A DNA stretch of 49,871 nt from Streptacidiphilus jiangxiensis (lineage in GTDB: Bacteria > Actinomycetota > Actinomycetes > Streptomycetales > Streptomycetaceae). The stretch is from NCBI RefSeq assembly GCF_900109465.1, contig NZ_FOAZ01000038.1, positions 1 to 49,871 of the forward strand, given 5' to 3'. A model generated the notes under the pieces. That model ran no database searches, was not told the DNA's origin, and worked only from the letters and a program-made list of their open reading frames with translations. Shown here in pieces: positions 38,146 through 46,824 of the stretch (position 1 is its first letter; every line of letters starts with the position of its first letter). Made by a program: the position numbers and the translations under genes.

Positions 38146-39309
38146 TCAGGCCGCGCCGGCACCGGTCTCCGCCGTGATGCCTGCCTGCTCCAGGAGTTGG
38201 ACGACGGCGCGGCGCTGCTGAGGCAGGACGAGCGTGACGACCGTGCCGGGCGCCCCGGCGCGGGCGGTGCGTCCACCGCGGTGGAGATAGTCCTTGTGGT
38301 GCCCGGGCGGGTCGACGTTGACCACCAGGCCGAGGTCGTCGACGTGGATGCCGCGGGCCGCGACGTTGGTGGCGACCAGGGCCGTGACCCGGCCCGCCTT
38401 GAAGTCCTCCAGCGTCCGCGAGCGTTGGGCCTGCGACCGGCCGCCGTGCAGGGCGGCCGCAAGGACCCCGCTGTCCAGCAGGTGCTGGGTGAGCTCGTCG
38501 ACGACGTGCCGGGTCTCCAGGAACAGGAGGACCCGCTCGCCACGGGCGGCGATCTCGGTGACCACGGCTCGCTTGTCCGCGGCGGCGACGTCCAGGAGGC
38601 GGTGCTCGGTCGCGGCGAGCGCGTCGGCCGAGGGGTGGACCTCGTGGACGACCGGATCGGTGAGATACCGGTCGACCAGCTCATCGACGTCCCGGTCCAG
38701 GGTGGCGGAGAACAGCAGGTACTGGCCCCCAGGCGGAACCCGGTCGAGCAGGGCGGTGATCTGGGGCAGGAAGCCCAGGTTTGCCATCTGGTCGGCCTCG
38801 TCCAGCACGGTGACAGTGATCCGGTCCAGACGGCAGTCACCTCGTTCGACGAGATCCGCCAGCCGGCCCGGCGTGGCGACCACGACCTCCGCCCCGGCCC
38901 GCAGCGCGCGGGCCTGTCCGCTGATCGACCGGCCGCCGACCACACTGACCACCCGCAGACGCAGCGATCGGGCGTAGGGGGTGAGCGACTCCGTCACCTG
39001 CTGGGCGAGTTCACGGGTGGGGACCAGGACCAGGACGAGCGGCCGGCGGGTGCTGCCCCGCTGCCCTCTGCTCCGGGCCAGCACGGCGAGCCCGAACGCG
39101 AGGGTCTTCCCGGAGCCGGTGCGCCCGCGCGCGAGGACGTCGCGCCCGGCGAGACCGTCGGGGAGGGTGGCGGCCTGGATCGCGAACGGCGCGGAGATGC
39201 CCTGGTGGGCGAGTTCCCTGACCAGGGCGGGCGGCAGCCCCAGGCCCGCGAAGGACTCACCGGACCGGTCCGGCAGTGTCGGGTCGTTCCTGGGGTGCGG
39301 GCCATTCAT
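38146..39309 (-). CDS. DEAD-box RNA helicase
   Basis: 387-aa ATP-dependent RNA helicase, without a long C-terminal extension. Q-motif region GISAPFAIQAATLPDGLAGR; motif I ARGRTGSGKT; Ia LVPTRELAQQV; II VLDEADQMANLG; III LLFSATLDRDVDE; IV LLFLETRHVVDEL; V TNVAARGIHVDDLG; VI YLHRGGRTARAG. The start at 39309 has GAGGAAGG about 9 nt upstream. It lies on the same strand as, and downstream of, the cold-shock gene, a usual pairing for unwinding structured mRNA in the cold. A ~290-bp AT-richer gap separates them. Confidence 0.93.
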   Translation of the reverse strand: MNGPHPRNDPTLPDRSGESFAGLGLPPALVRELAHQGISAPFAIQAATLPDGLAGRDVLARGRTGSGKTLAFGLAVLARSRGQRGSTRRPLVLVLVPTRELAQQVTESLTPYARSLRLRVVSVVGGRSISGQARALRAGAEVVVATPGRLADLVERGDCRLDRITVTVLDEADQMANLGFLPQITALLDRVPPGGQYLLFSATLDRDVDELVDRYLTDPVVHEVHPSADALAATEHRLLDVAAADKRAVVTEIAARGERVLLFLETRHVVDELTQHLLDSGVLAAALHGGRSQAQRSRTLEDFKAGRVTALVATNVAARGIHVDDLGLVVNVDPPGHHKDYLHRGGRTARAGAPGTVVTLVLPQQRRAVVQLLEQAGITAETGAGAA

Positions 39310-39540
39310 GGCAGAGCCTTCCTCGAGCGGGCGCGTCGAGGAATTCGCGGCCGGCGACTGCGGCGCGAATTGCAGAACGAACCGGAACAACGGAAACGGC
39401 GCCGAAAATCATCTTTTTCTCGGGGCGTGGAGGCATCCCGGGCCGACAAAATGACAAAAACTCCGGGCCGCTCGACCGGCAGAACCCGGGCCGGGCTCCG
39501 AAAAGGTGGTGCCGCGCGCGAGAAGCGCGCGAAAAGCAGA

Positions 39541-39583
39541 CGCGGCCGGGGCCCGCACCCCTGGGATGCGGGCCCCGACCGCG
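39541..39583 (-). terminator. Cold-shock gene terminator
   Basis: GGGGCCCGCA (39548-39557) and TGCGGGCCCC (39567-39576) form a perfect 10-bp stem, extended by CGCGG/CCGCG outside. On the minus strand it follows the csp stop by about 16 bp and is followed downstream by a TTTT tract, as in an intrinsic terminator. Confidence 0.78.
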
Positions 39584-39598
39584 TCGGACGCGTCGGCG

Positions 39599-39802
39599 TC
39601 AGGCCGGGATGATGTTCTCCGCCTGCGGGCCCTTCGGGCCCTGGGTGACGTCGAAGGTCACCTTCTGGCCCTCGGCGAGCTCACGGAAGCCCTGGGTGGC
39701 GATGTTCGAGTAGTGGGCGAAGACGTCGGGACCGCCGCCCTCCTGCTCGATGAAGCCGAAGCCCTTCTCCGCGTTGAACCACTTGACAGTGCCGGATGCC
39801 AT
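39599..39802 (-). CDS. Cold-shock domain protein
   Basis: 67-aa CspA-type single-strand nucleic-acid chaperone: MASGTVKWFNAEKGFGFIEQ with RNP1 KGFGFI, then RNP2 DVFAHYSNI, ending KGPQAENIIPA. GAAGGAG lies 8 nt before the ATG. A long, hairpin-containing 5' region precedes it and a strong terminator follows, so it forms its own unit upstream of the helicase. Confidence 0.96.
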   Translation of the reverse strand: MASGTVKWFNAEKGFGFIEQEGGGPDVFAHYSNIATQGFRELAEGQKVTFDVTQGPKGPQAENIIPA

Positions 39803-40264
39803 CTTGAATCTCCTTCAGGGGCAATACCCGGGAACCGCACTTTGCGGACCCGCGGTCGCCGCGATGATTGCCCCGTCCGGAAGCACCGGAATTACAAAAG
39901 CACCCCGATCGGCCCTGGGAGCACGAGCGGGGACTCGAAATTTTTGGGAACCACAACTGCAACTGATATCGACAGTAGCACGGAAAGCCATCGAACCGAC
40001 GACCGCGCGGAGGCGGATGTGCGTCTTTCCGAGATCCCCGACGGAGGTTCCACCCGGCGGCCCTAGCCAGACACCCCCCTCGTGCGCGAAGCTTCCAGGG
40101 AAGGCCCACGGCAAGCACGCGCCATGCAGCGCTCGCGTTCTCGTCAAGACGGCTCCCGCCGATGCTCACACGAGAAGGTGCCTCGTGCTCCGAACTCCAA
40201 GCCCACGCTGTCCTGCCCTGGTCCCGATGGCGGCACTCGACGGGCTTTCTCCGACTGCGGTCCG
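39803..40264. other. Long 5' region of csp and divergent intergenic space
   Basis: 462 bp between csp (minus) and a hypothetical gene (plus). Near csp, GGGGCAAT (minus, about 39873) and ATTGCCCC (about 39821) can pair across ~50 nt, a long-range stem typical of temperature-sensitive csp leaders. About 39880-39990 is AT-rich for this genome and probably carries the csp promoter. No convincing gene. Confidence 0.5.
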
Positions 40265-40600
40265 GTGACCACCGACGACGGCGCCCGGTTCCGTCCCGAA
40301 CGGCTCGCCGTGGCGGAGGCCTCCGACGCCGCCGACGGGTGGCGCTTTCTCACCGTCGACAACCTCGCGCCGAACGGCCACGCCGACGCCCTGCGCTACG
40401 AGAAGGCACTCGATGCCTTCGACCGCGCCGCCGGCGACCTTGAATGTCGGCATCGGGGCCGTCGCCACGGCCTCACCTTCGGCATCCGCGGCGACGACGC
40501 CGAGCAGCGCATCGCCTGGCTCCGGACGCGCCTGGAGGAGCTCAGGCCACCGACCCTGCCGGGCCACGGCACGTGGGACATCCGCGACGGAGCACGCTGA
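40265..40600 (+). CDS. Hypothetical protein, 111 aa
   Basis: From GTG at 40265: FRPERLAVAEASDAADGWRF, ALRYEKALDAFDRAAGDLEC, RRHGLTFGIRGDDAEQRIAW. Looks like a soluble helical protein; no family recognised. No clear ribosome site, so the start is uncertain (the frame is open back to 40082). Confidence 0.5.
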   Translation: MTTDDGARFRPERLAVAEASDAADGWRFLTVDNLAPNGHADALRYEKALDAFDRAAGDLECRHRGRRHGLTFGIRGDDAEQRIAWLRTRLEELRPPTLPGHGTWDIRDGAR

Positions 40601-40728
40601 GAGCCCGACGGAACGCGCCTCTCCCCGGCTCCGCCCGGCGAGGCCGGGCGCTGCCGAACCACAGACCACCCGCTTGGCGGGAAACCGACAGGACACCGCC
40701 ACGGCGCGGTGCGCGAGAGAAGGCCCAC

Positions 40729-41001
40729 ATGCGGGACCCTTATGGTGCAAGCGACTTCGACATCTACACCGCTCAGAGCCTCCACACCCGTCAGCAGGCC
40801 CGCCTGCTGGTGGCCTCGAAAGCACGGAGCTCTGAGGACTGCCTCGACCTCCTCCACGCCCTGGACCTGATCGACGCCAATGCGGCGGGGATCACCCGCC
40901 GGTGCCCCCGCTGCGGCACCCCGCACGAACGCTGGGGCAACAGCGCGCGCAGCCGCTTCTGCTCCGGCGGCTGCGCCGACATGCAGCCGGACGGCGCATA
41001 G
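40729..41001 (+). CDS. Hypothetical zinc-ribbon-like protein, 90 aa
   Basis: MRDPYGASDFDIYTAQSLHT at the N-terminus, a helical middle, then TRRCPRCGTPHERWGNSARS and FCSGGCADM, giving two Cys pairs (Cys-x2-Cys and Cys-x3-Cys), consistent with one zinc ribbon. GAGAGAAGG lies 6 nt before the ATG. Not assigned to a named family. It follows the previous gene by 128 bp on the same strand. Confidence 0.65.
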   Translation: MRDPYGASDFDIYTAQSLHTRQQARLLVASKARSSEDCLDLLHALDLIDANAAGITRRCPRCGTPHERWGNSARSRFCSGGCADMQPDGA

Positions 41002-41360
41002 GGACGACCCCAGGACACAGGTCGGAGGCCGTTCCCACCGAGGGGTGGGGATGGCCTTTCGTTCGTGGCGATACTCGTCGCACCGGGGCGGCGCCACTGC
41101 CACGCTGTCGACATGTCCCCAGAGACCTCCCCCCGCCCCACTGCACCGGACCCGTTCCGGCGGACACGGAGCCCACCGGGCCTCGCCGCCGGCTCGATCG
41201 CCGCGATCCGACCGCACGACGGTCGTTCCGACCCGTTGCCGAGTGGTGAAGTCCCTGCGAGGATACGCGTCGACCGTCGTTACGGCCCGGTAACTTCCCT
41301 TTAGAGAAGGGGTGTTGCCCTGCGCCGAGCCCAGCTGACGCCGATTCGAGGGAGCACCAC
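41002..41360. other. Intergenic region upstream of the phospholipase
   Basis: 359 bp. A short plus-strand frame at about 41113-41304 has no ribosome site and is Pro/Arg-rich, so it is not called. CCCTTTAGAGAAGGG near 41297-41312 could form a small hairpin near the expected promoter. Confidence 0.45.
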
Positions 41361-42431
41361 ATGACCGGAGTTCGCCGCGTCGCCTCGCGTGCCGTGCTTG
41401 TCGCGATCGCGCTGACCTGCCTGGCCGGCACCACGGCGACGCCCGCCCTGGCCGACCAGACGGCGGGGTACTCCCACGACAGCAGCATCGGGCTGACGGC
41501 CACCGACTGGATGGCCCGGTTGCCCGACTCGACGCTGCTGAGCGAGTTGTCCCTGCCCGGCACCCACGACAGCGGCGCCTCCGTCTTCGGCGGGGACATC
41601 GCCTTCACGCAGTCGATGGACCTGCCGACGCAGTTGAACTCGGGGATCCGGGCCTGGGACATCCGGCTGGGCGAGTCCTCCGGTCGCCTGGAGCTCTTCC
41701 ACGGCGTCGCCCGGCAGGGGCAGGACTTCCAGAACGACGTTCTCGCCACCGCCGACGCCTTCCTGCGAGCGCACCCCACCGAGACGGTGCTGATGCGCGT
41801 GAAGGAGGAGCAGACCGTCACCGACTTCGCGGCCCAGGTGCACGGCTACCTCGCCGCCGACCCGCGCGTGTACCGCGGCACCGGCGACGATCCGCAGCTG
41901 GGCGACATCAGGGGCAAGATCGTCGTGCTCCAGGACTTCTCCTCCCCGGACCGGGAGGGAATCCCCTGGGCCAACAGCGGCTGGTCGGTCCAGGACAACT
42001 ACACCCTGTCCAACAACTGGGCCCTGGCCGACAAGTGGCACAGCGTCTCGGCTCAGTTGGACGCCGCCGCATCCGGACCGGACACCGAGACGTACGTCAA
42101 CTTCCTCAGCGGGTCGGGCGGATCCTTCCCCTACTTCGTGGCCAGCGGCCACTCCAGCCCCGGGACCGGCGCACCCGACCTGCTCACCGGCTGGACCCGG
42201 GGCATCATCAACTCCTGCGGCTCGTCGTCCAGCTGCATCCCGGAGTATCCCAGCGTGAACTGCTTCTGGGGTACCTGCTCGGTGGCCTTCCAGGGCGTGA
42301 ACGTCATGGCCATGGAGCGGATGGATGCGGCGTCCGGCACACACCACCGCTACGGGATCGTCTACGCCGACTTCCCCGGGGCCGGCCTGATCCAGGACGT
42401 CATCAACGCGAACTCCGGCTCCGCCGGCTGA
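41361..42431 (+). CDS. Secreted PI-PLC-like phospholipase C
   Basis: 356-aa exported protein. The signal peptide runs to about residue 31 (ALTCLAGTTATPALA). The PI-PLC X domain has the catalytic histidines His69 in LSLPGTHDSGA and His114 in LELFHGVARQG, plus IRAWDIRLGE and ETVLMRVKEEQ. It would cleave phosphatidylinositol or its glycans with a cyclic intermediate. C-terminal part is Ser/Gly-rich with several cysteines (SCGSSSSCIP, VNCFWGTCS) that may form disulphides. GAGGGAG lies 7 nt before the ATG. Stands alone; convergent with the membrane-protein gene. Confidence 0.92.
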   Translation: MTGVRRVASRAVLVAIALTCLAGTTATPALADQTAGYSHDSSIGLTATDWMARLPDSTLLSELSLPGTHDSGASVFGGDIAFTQSMDLPTQLNSGIRAWDIRLGESSGRLELFHGVARQGQDFQNDVLATADAFLRAHPTETVLMRVKEEQTVTDFAAQVHGYLAADPRVYRGTGDDPQLGDIRGKIVVLQDFSSPDREGIPWANSGWSVQDNYTLSNNWALADKWHSVSAQLDAAASGPDTETYVNFLSGSGGSFPYFVASGHSSPGTGAPDLLTGWTRGIINSCGSSSSCIPEYPSVNCFWGTCSVAFQGVNVMAMERMDAASGTHHRYGIVYADFPGAGLIQDVINANSGSAG

Positions 42432-42448
42432 CCTTCGCGCACGCGACG

Positions 42449-43312
42449 TCAGTCACCGCAGACCACGCGCAGATCGTGCAGAGTGGCGGCCAGGGCGCCG
42501 GCCAACAGGGCGAGGCAGCAGCCCACGGCCACGGAGATCAGGTCGGGGTCGGGGCGGCCGAGGCAGGCGGTGAGCGCCACGGCCCCGGTCAGCAGGCTGC
42601 CCGCGGTCAGACTCCACAGGCCGAGGCGCAGGCTCGCGGCGGACGGCGGGACGAGCACGGCGCCGCCGACGTCCGAGACCGCGCGGCAGGCCTGGACCGC
42701 GGCCGCAGCCAGGGAGAGCCACCAGCAGCCGACCGCCAGGTGCTCCCACAGCCCGGCCGGCCCCGTGTCGACCCGCGCGAGCGCCACCACGCCTGCCCCG
42801 AGCAGCACGGGAACGCCGAGACGACGGACGGCGCGACCCGCCAGAACGCGCAGCGCGCCCGCCGAGAGCTTCGGGCGCGGCGCGGCGAGCGCGAGGCCGA
42901 GCAGCAGCAAAGCGGCACAGGCGCGCGCGGGCCAGGGCCCGCCCGGCGCGTCGGCGAGGCGGGTGCCCTGCTCCCCCACCGCGTGGCCGAGCAACGCGGT
43001 GAACAGCGCGACCGCGAGGCCGAGCGTCGCGGCGCGCCCGAGGCGCCGGTCGCGGGCGCCGGCGGATCGAACCTCAGTGGACCCGGACTCGCGGGACCCA
43101 GCCTCGGCAGGCCCAGCATCGACAGGTGCGCGGTCGACAGGAGTGAGGTCGACAGGCCAGAGCACCGGGTGCAGCCACAGGTCCGCGGCGCCGCGTAGCG
43201 CGTCGGACCAGCCGCGCCAACCAGCCGCCCGGACCTCCTCGACCATGGACTCGCCCCAGCGGTCGCGGAAAGCGGCCGGGTAGAGCCGCACCAGGCGGTC
43301 GGCGACACTCAT
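42449..43312 (-). CDS. Membrane protein downstream of PadR
   Basis: 287 aa. The N-terminus MSVADRLVRLYPAAFRDRWG is the start often found in proteins encoded with PadR regulators in actinomycetes. An acidic/Ser linker follows, then about six to seven membrane helices. It lacks any catalytic motif I can see. Its ATG overlaps the PadR stop (ATGA), so the pair is translationally coupled. Possibly the effector or sensor controlled by PadR; function unknown. Confidence 0.75.
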   Translation of the reverse strand: MSVADRLVRLYPAAFRDRWGESMVEEVRAAGWRGWSDALRGAADLWLHPVLWPVDLTPVDRAPVDAGPAEAGSRESGSTEVRSAGARDRRLGRAATLGLAVALFTALLGHAVGEQGTRLADAPGGPWPARACAALLLLGLALAAPRPKLSAGALRVLAGRAVRRLGVPVLLGAGVVALARVDTGPAGLWEHLAVGCWWLSLAAAAVQACRAVSDVGGAVLVPPSAASLRLGLWSLTAGSLLTGAVALTACLGRPDPDLISVAVGCCLALLAGALAATLHDLRVVCGD

Positions 43313-43617
43313 GCCGGGCTCACCCCCAGACTGCGCAGCCCTGCGGCGGCCACCTTGGCCATGGACCGCAGCTCCCGTTCGAGCACCGCCCGCCCCGCCG
43401 CGGTCAGGCGCACGGGGCGCTGCCGGCCCGACTCCTCGACGGGCTCGACCGGCTCGACGAGCCCTTTGGCCTCCAGTCGGGTGAGCGCACCGTAGAGGCT
43501 GCCGGGCCCGAGGCGCTCCCCCACCAACTGCTCGATGGCCGCATTCACGGCGTAGCCGTGCAGCGGGCCGTCGGCCAGGGCACAGAGCACCAGCGTCTGG
43601 GCGTCGTTGGCCTGCAT
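43309..43617 (-). CDS. PadR-family transcriptional regulator
   Basis: 102-aa PadR winged-helix protein: VLCALADGPLHGYAVNAAIE, GPGSLYGALTRLEAKGLVEP, GRQRPVRLTAAGRAVLEREL. The short C-terminus is typical of the PadR s2 group. GGAGGGAGG precedes the ATG at 43617. Just upstream is a TACTACGC/GCGTAGTA inverted repeat shared with the divergent membrane-protein gene, so both are likely PadR targets. Confidence 0.93.
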   Translation of the reverse strand: MQANDAQTLVLCALADGPLHGYAVNAAIEQLVGERLGPGSLYGALTRLEAKGLVEPVEPVEESGRQRPVRLTAAGRAVLERELRSMAKVAAAGLRSLGVSPA

Positions 43618-43652
43618 GCCGTCCGCCTCCCTCCGTTCGCCTGCACCCAGAT

Positions 43653-43671
43653 TACTACGCATGGCGTAGTA
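43653..43671. promoter_or_regulatory. Inverted repeat, likely PadR operator
   Basis: TACTACGC-ATG-GCGTAGTA, two perfect 8-bp arms around 3 bp, lies 36 bp upstream of padR and 22 bp upstream of the divergent gene. TACTAT (43681-43686) next to it is the probable -10 of the divergent gene. Confidence 0.68.
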
Positions 43672-43692
43672 CGCGGCGTGTACTATTGCGTC

Positions 43693-44790
43693 ATGCCGAA
43701 CCGCCCCGACCCGCCGTCGGCCGCCGACGCCGACGTGACGCTCCCCGCCGGTGATCCCGCCCGGGCCGCGGTGCGCCGGGCAGCGCGGGACGGCCTCGCC
43801 GCGGCTGTGCTCTTCACCGCCTTCGCCGAGGCCACCTCTCACATCCGAACCGTGCGCGCGGGTAACCCGTGGCAGGACGACCCCTACGACGCCGTGGTCT
43901 CGTTCACCCTGTTCCTCGTCCCGGCCCTGGCGGCGCTCGCCGCCGCCCGGTCCGTCCTGCTGCGACGGGACGAGCCGCAGCCGGGCTTCCGGATCGGTCA
44001 ACTCCTGCGCGCCTGGGGCCTGTCCGCCGCACTGATCGCAGCCACCGCGCTCACCGACTGGACGGCCGTGGCGTTGCGCGCCGACCGAGGCCACTGGAAC
44101 GCCGTGACGCCCTGGATCGTCGCGTCCCTGACGCTCCCCACGGCGGCAGCCGCTGTGGCGGGCGCGCGGGTCCTGCGAGCTCGCCGGCTCCTGCCACCGG
44201 GCCTGCGCGGGCCCGGGAGGGGTGCGGTGGCGGGCGACTGGCTCGACGATCTGGCGCCCCTGGCCCGGGAGCTGGCCGCGCACCTCCCGGCGCCGTGGAC
44301 GCGCGCGGTGGACGGGGCCGTGACACACCGGCGCTTCACCTCCGCCGTGCGGTTCGGCCGCCGGCACGTCGTGGGACTCGCCGGGGCGGCGGCCGGGCTC
44401 GGCGGCGCGCTGCTGGCGGCAGCGGAGGCCGTCGGCGAAGGCTGGACCGACCCGCTGCTCTGGCTCACCGCCGCGTTCGTCCACGCGGGCGGGTTCTTCG
44501 CCTTCGCGATGCTCTGCAACGCGACACTGTCCATTGCCGTGCCCCGCACGACCGGCCGCACCCACGGGCCCGCGCGGGCTACGCGAACCGGGCGGGCCGC
44601 GCGGGCCGGGCGCCGCGCGGTCACCGCGGCGGCTCTCGCCGTGCCGCTCAGCGGAGCCCTTCGGGCGCCGCTCCGTCCGCTGATCGGCCGGATCGACACC
44701 GTGCCGGCCCTCGCCGAACTGGTCCTCGCCGGTGCCGCCGTCGCGGGCGTGCTCACCTTCGTGGTCGCTGTCGCACTCGGCTCCGACTGA
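43693..44790 (+). CDS. Membrane protein divergent from PadR, probably leaderless
   Basis: 365 aa with about eight hydrophobic segments (GLAAAVLFTAFAEATSHI, LFLVPALAALAAARSVLL, LAGAAAGLGGALLAAAEAV, LAELVLAGAAVAGVLTFVVA) and an Arg/Ala-rich cytoplasmic loop. No named family recognised. The ATG at 43693 has no Shine-Dalgarno, but TACTAT lies only 7 nt upstream, so the mRNA should begin at or near the ATG. Probably repressed by the adjacent PadR protein. Confidence 0.75.
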   Translation: MPNRPDPPSAADADVTLPAGDPARAAVRRAARDGLAAAVLFTAFAEATSHIRTVRAGNPWQDDPYDAVVSFTLFLVPALAALAAARSVLLRRDEPQPGFRIGQLLRAWGLSAALIAATALTDWTAVALRADRGHWNAVTPWIVASLTLPTAAAAVAGARVLRARRLLPPGLRGPGRGAVAGDWLDDLAPLARELAAHLPAPWTRAVDGAVTHRRFTSAVRFGRRHVVGLAGAAAGLGGALLAAAEAVGEGWTDPLLWLTAAFVHAGGFFAFAMLCNATLSIAVPRTTGRTHGPARATRTGRAARAGRRAVTAAALAVPLSGALRAPLRPLIGRIDTVPALAELVLAGAAVAGVLTFVVAVALGSD

Positions 44791-44915
44791 GGCCCGTTCG
44801 GTTCGGAGGCGTGCCCGGGGTGGCTCCCCTCCGTCGCCGACGCCGGCGGACTGCTGCCAACACTAGAGCAGTGGGCCTGCGTTGAGCCGGCCACCCGCTG
44901 CCGTAGCGTGGCTGC

Positions 44916-45839
44916 ATGGATCTACGCATCTTCACCGAACCCCAGCAGGGTGCCGACTACGAGACGCTGCTGCGGGTGGCCCGGACCGCCGAGGATCTGG
45001 GCTATGACGGGTTCTTCCGTTCGGACCACTACCTGAAGATGGGCGACGCGGACGGACTGCCGGGGCCCACCGACGCCTGGATCACGCTCGCGGGCCTGGC
45101 ACGGGAGACCTCCCGGATCCGCCTGGGGACGCTCATGACCGCCGCGACCTTCCGGCTGCCCGGGGTCCTCGCCATCCAGGTGGCGCAGGTCGACCGGATG
45201 AGCGGCGGCCGCATCGAACTCGGGCTCGGCGCAGGCTGGTACGCGGCCGAGCACACCGCCTACGGCATCCCCTTCCCGGCCGCCAAGTTCGGCCGACTGG
45301 AGGAGCAGCTCGCGATCGTCACCGGGCTGTGGCGGACCAAGCCCGGCGAGACCTTCGACTTCGACGGCCGCCACTACCAGCTCAAGGACTCCCCTGCGCT
45401 GCCGAAGCCCGCGCAGGAGCGGGTTCCCGTCATTGTCGGGGGTATGGGCGCGCAACGCACGCCTGAGCTCGCCGCCCGGTTCGCCGACGAGTTCAACCTC
45501 CCCTTTGCGTCCGTGGCCGACAGCGCCACCCAGATCACCCGCGTCCGCGAGGCCGCCACCGCGCACGGCCGGGCGCCGGACTCCTTGGTCTACAGCAACG
45601 CACTGGTCGCCTGCGTGGGCCGCAACGACGCCGAGGTGGGCCGCCGCGCCGCCGCCATCGGACGGGACGTGGCGGAGCTCAGGGAGAACGGTCTGGCCGG
45701 CAGTCCCGCCGAGGTGGTCGAGAAGATCGGCCGGTATGCCGAGACCGGCAGTACCAGGATCTACCTGCAGATCCTGGACCTTGACGACCTGGAGCACGTC
45801 GCGCTCATCGCGGATCAGGTGATGCCGCAGCTGAGTTGA
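44916..45839 (+). CDS. LLM-class F420-dependent oxidoreductase
   Basis: 307-aa luciferase-like TIM-barrel oxidoreductase: LRIFTEPQQGADYETLLRVA, LGYDGFFRSDHYLKMGD, RLGTLMTAATFRLPGVLAIQ, GRIELGLGAGWYAAEHTAYG, VIVGGMGAQRTPELAARFAD. The pattern of the second and fourth segments fits F420 rather than FMN use. The substrate is unknown. The start has no Shine-Dalgarno but TAGCGT lies 6 nt upstream (44904-44909), again suggesting a leaderless message. Confidence 0.9.
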   Translation: MDLRIFTEPQQGADYETLLRVARTAEDLGYDGFFRSDHYLKMGDADGLPGPTDAWITLAGLARETSRIRLGTLMTAATFRLPGVLAIQVAQVDRMSGGRIELGLGAGWYAAEHTAYGIPFPAAKFGRLEEQLAIVTGLWRTKPGETFDFDGRHYQLKDSPALPKPAQERVPVIVGGMGAQRTPELAARFADEFNLPFASVADSATQITRVREAATAHGRAPDSLVYSNALVACVGRNDAEVGRRAAAIGRDVAELRENGLAGSPAEVVEKIGRYAETGSTRIYLQILDLDDLEHVALIADQVMPQLS

Positions 45840-45899
45840 GCCTCCTGGGCTCGAAGCCGGCCGAGCGGGCGGGCCCCGGGCAGGTCCGGGCCGGGCGAC

Positions 45900-45915
45900 G
45901 TAGGGCTAGCCCTAC
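45900..45915. promoter_or_regulatory. 16-bp perfect palindrome upstream of the ABC exporter
   Basis: GTAGGGCTAGCCCTAC lies 120 bp before the start of the ATPase gene. Its type and position suit a response-regulator or TetR/MarR operator, but no regulator gene adjoins it in the window. Confidence 0.6.
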
Positions 45916-46035
45916 CCCCGGCCCGGTGACTCGCCCCATGGTTCCTGGGATGCCGCTCCAGCAGGCTGGACGCGAGGGCGCAAGCCCCTGTCCAGCAGGC
46001 CGTCGAGCACACAGTCGAGCACTCAGGAGTCCCCA

Positions 46036-46824
46036 GTGACCACCTCCGTATCGAGTCCCCCGGCCCGGGGCAGCGACTCGCACGCAGCAGTCGCGGCCCG
46101 CGCACGCGGGCTCACCAAGGCGTACGGCAGCGGCGAGACGCGGGTGGTCGCGCTCGACGCGGTGGACGTCGACATGCCCCGCGGGCGGTTCACCGCGATC
46201 ATGGGCCCGTCGGGGTCCGGCAAGTCGACACTGATGCACTGCCTGGCCGGTCTCGACACCGCCTCCAGCGGCCGGATCTGGGTCGGCGAGACGGAGATCA
46301 CCAAGCTCAAGGACAAGCGGCTGACCCGACTGCGCCGCGACAGCATCGGCTTCGTCTTCCAGGCGTTCAACCTGCTGCCCACGCTGACGGCGCTGGAGAA
46401 CATCACGCTGCCGATGGACATCGCCGGCCGCACGCCCGACCGTGCCTGGCTGGACCGCGTCGTGACGACCGTCGGGCTCGCCGGACGGCTGAAGCACCGC
46501 CCGGCGCAGCTCTCCGGAGGCCAGCAGCAGCGTGTGGCCGTGGCCCGGGCGCTGGCCGCGCGCCCCGAGATCATCTTCGGGGACGAGCCGACCGGGAACC
46601 TCGACTCCCGTGCCGGAGCCGAGATCCTCGGCTTCCTGCGCCGGTCGGTCGACGAGCTCGGCCAGACCATCGTCATGGTGACCCACGACCCGGTCGCCGC
46701 CTCCTACGCCGACCGCGTGCTCTACCTCGCCGACGGCCGCATCGTCGACGAGATGCACGCCCCGACGGCCGACGCCGTCCTGGAGCGGATGAAGTCCTTC
46801 GACTCGCGCGGGCGGACGTCATGA
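46036..46824 (+). CDS. ABC exporter ATP-binding protein, MacB/LolD type
   Basis: 262 aa. Walker A AIMGPSGSGKSTLMHCLAGL, Q-loop GFVFQAFNLLPTLTALENI, signature QLSGGQQQRVAVARALA, Walker B IIFGDEPTGNLDS, H-loop VMVTHDPVAASYADRVLYL. The GQQQRV/NLD pattern is the MacB-LolD subgroup that drives FtsX-like permeases. GTG start at 46036. It overlaps the permease by 4 bp (ATGA). Confidence 0.95.
   Translation: MTTSVSSPPARGSDSHAAVAARARGLTKAYGSGETRVVALDAVDVDMPRGRFTAIMGPSGSGKSTLMHCLAGLDTASSGRIWVGETEITKLKDKRLTRLRRDSIGFVFQAFNLLPTLTALENITLPMDIAGRTPDRAWLDRVVTTVGLAGRLKHRPAQLSGGQQQRVAVARALAARPEIIFGDEPTGNLDSRAGAEILGFLRRSVDELGQTIVMVTHDPVAASYADRVLYLADGRIVDEMHAPTADAVLERMKSFDSRGRTS

Noticed and set aside
37564..39612. 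682-aa plus-strand frame over DUF5994 gene 5 and the helicase
   Set aside because: Antisense shadow; the helicase on the minus strand has all DEAD-box motifs.
41065..41304. 79-aa frame before the phospholipase gene
   Set aside because: Pro/Arg-rich, no ribosome site, no motifs.
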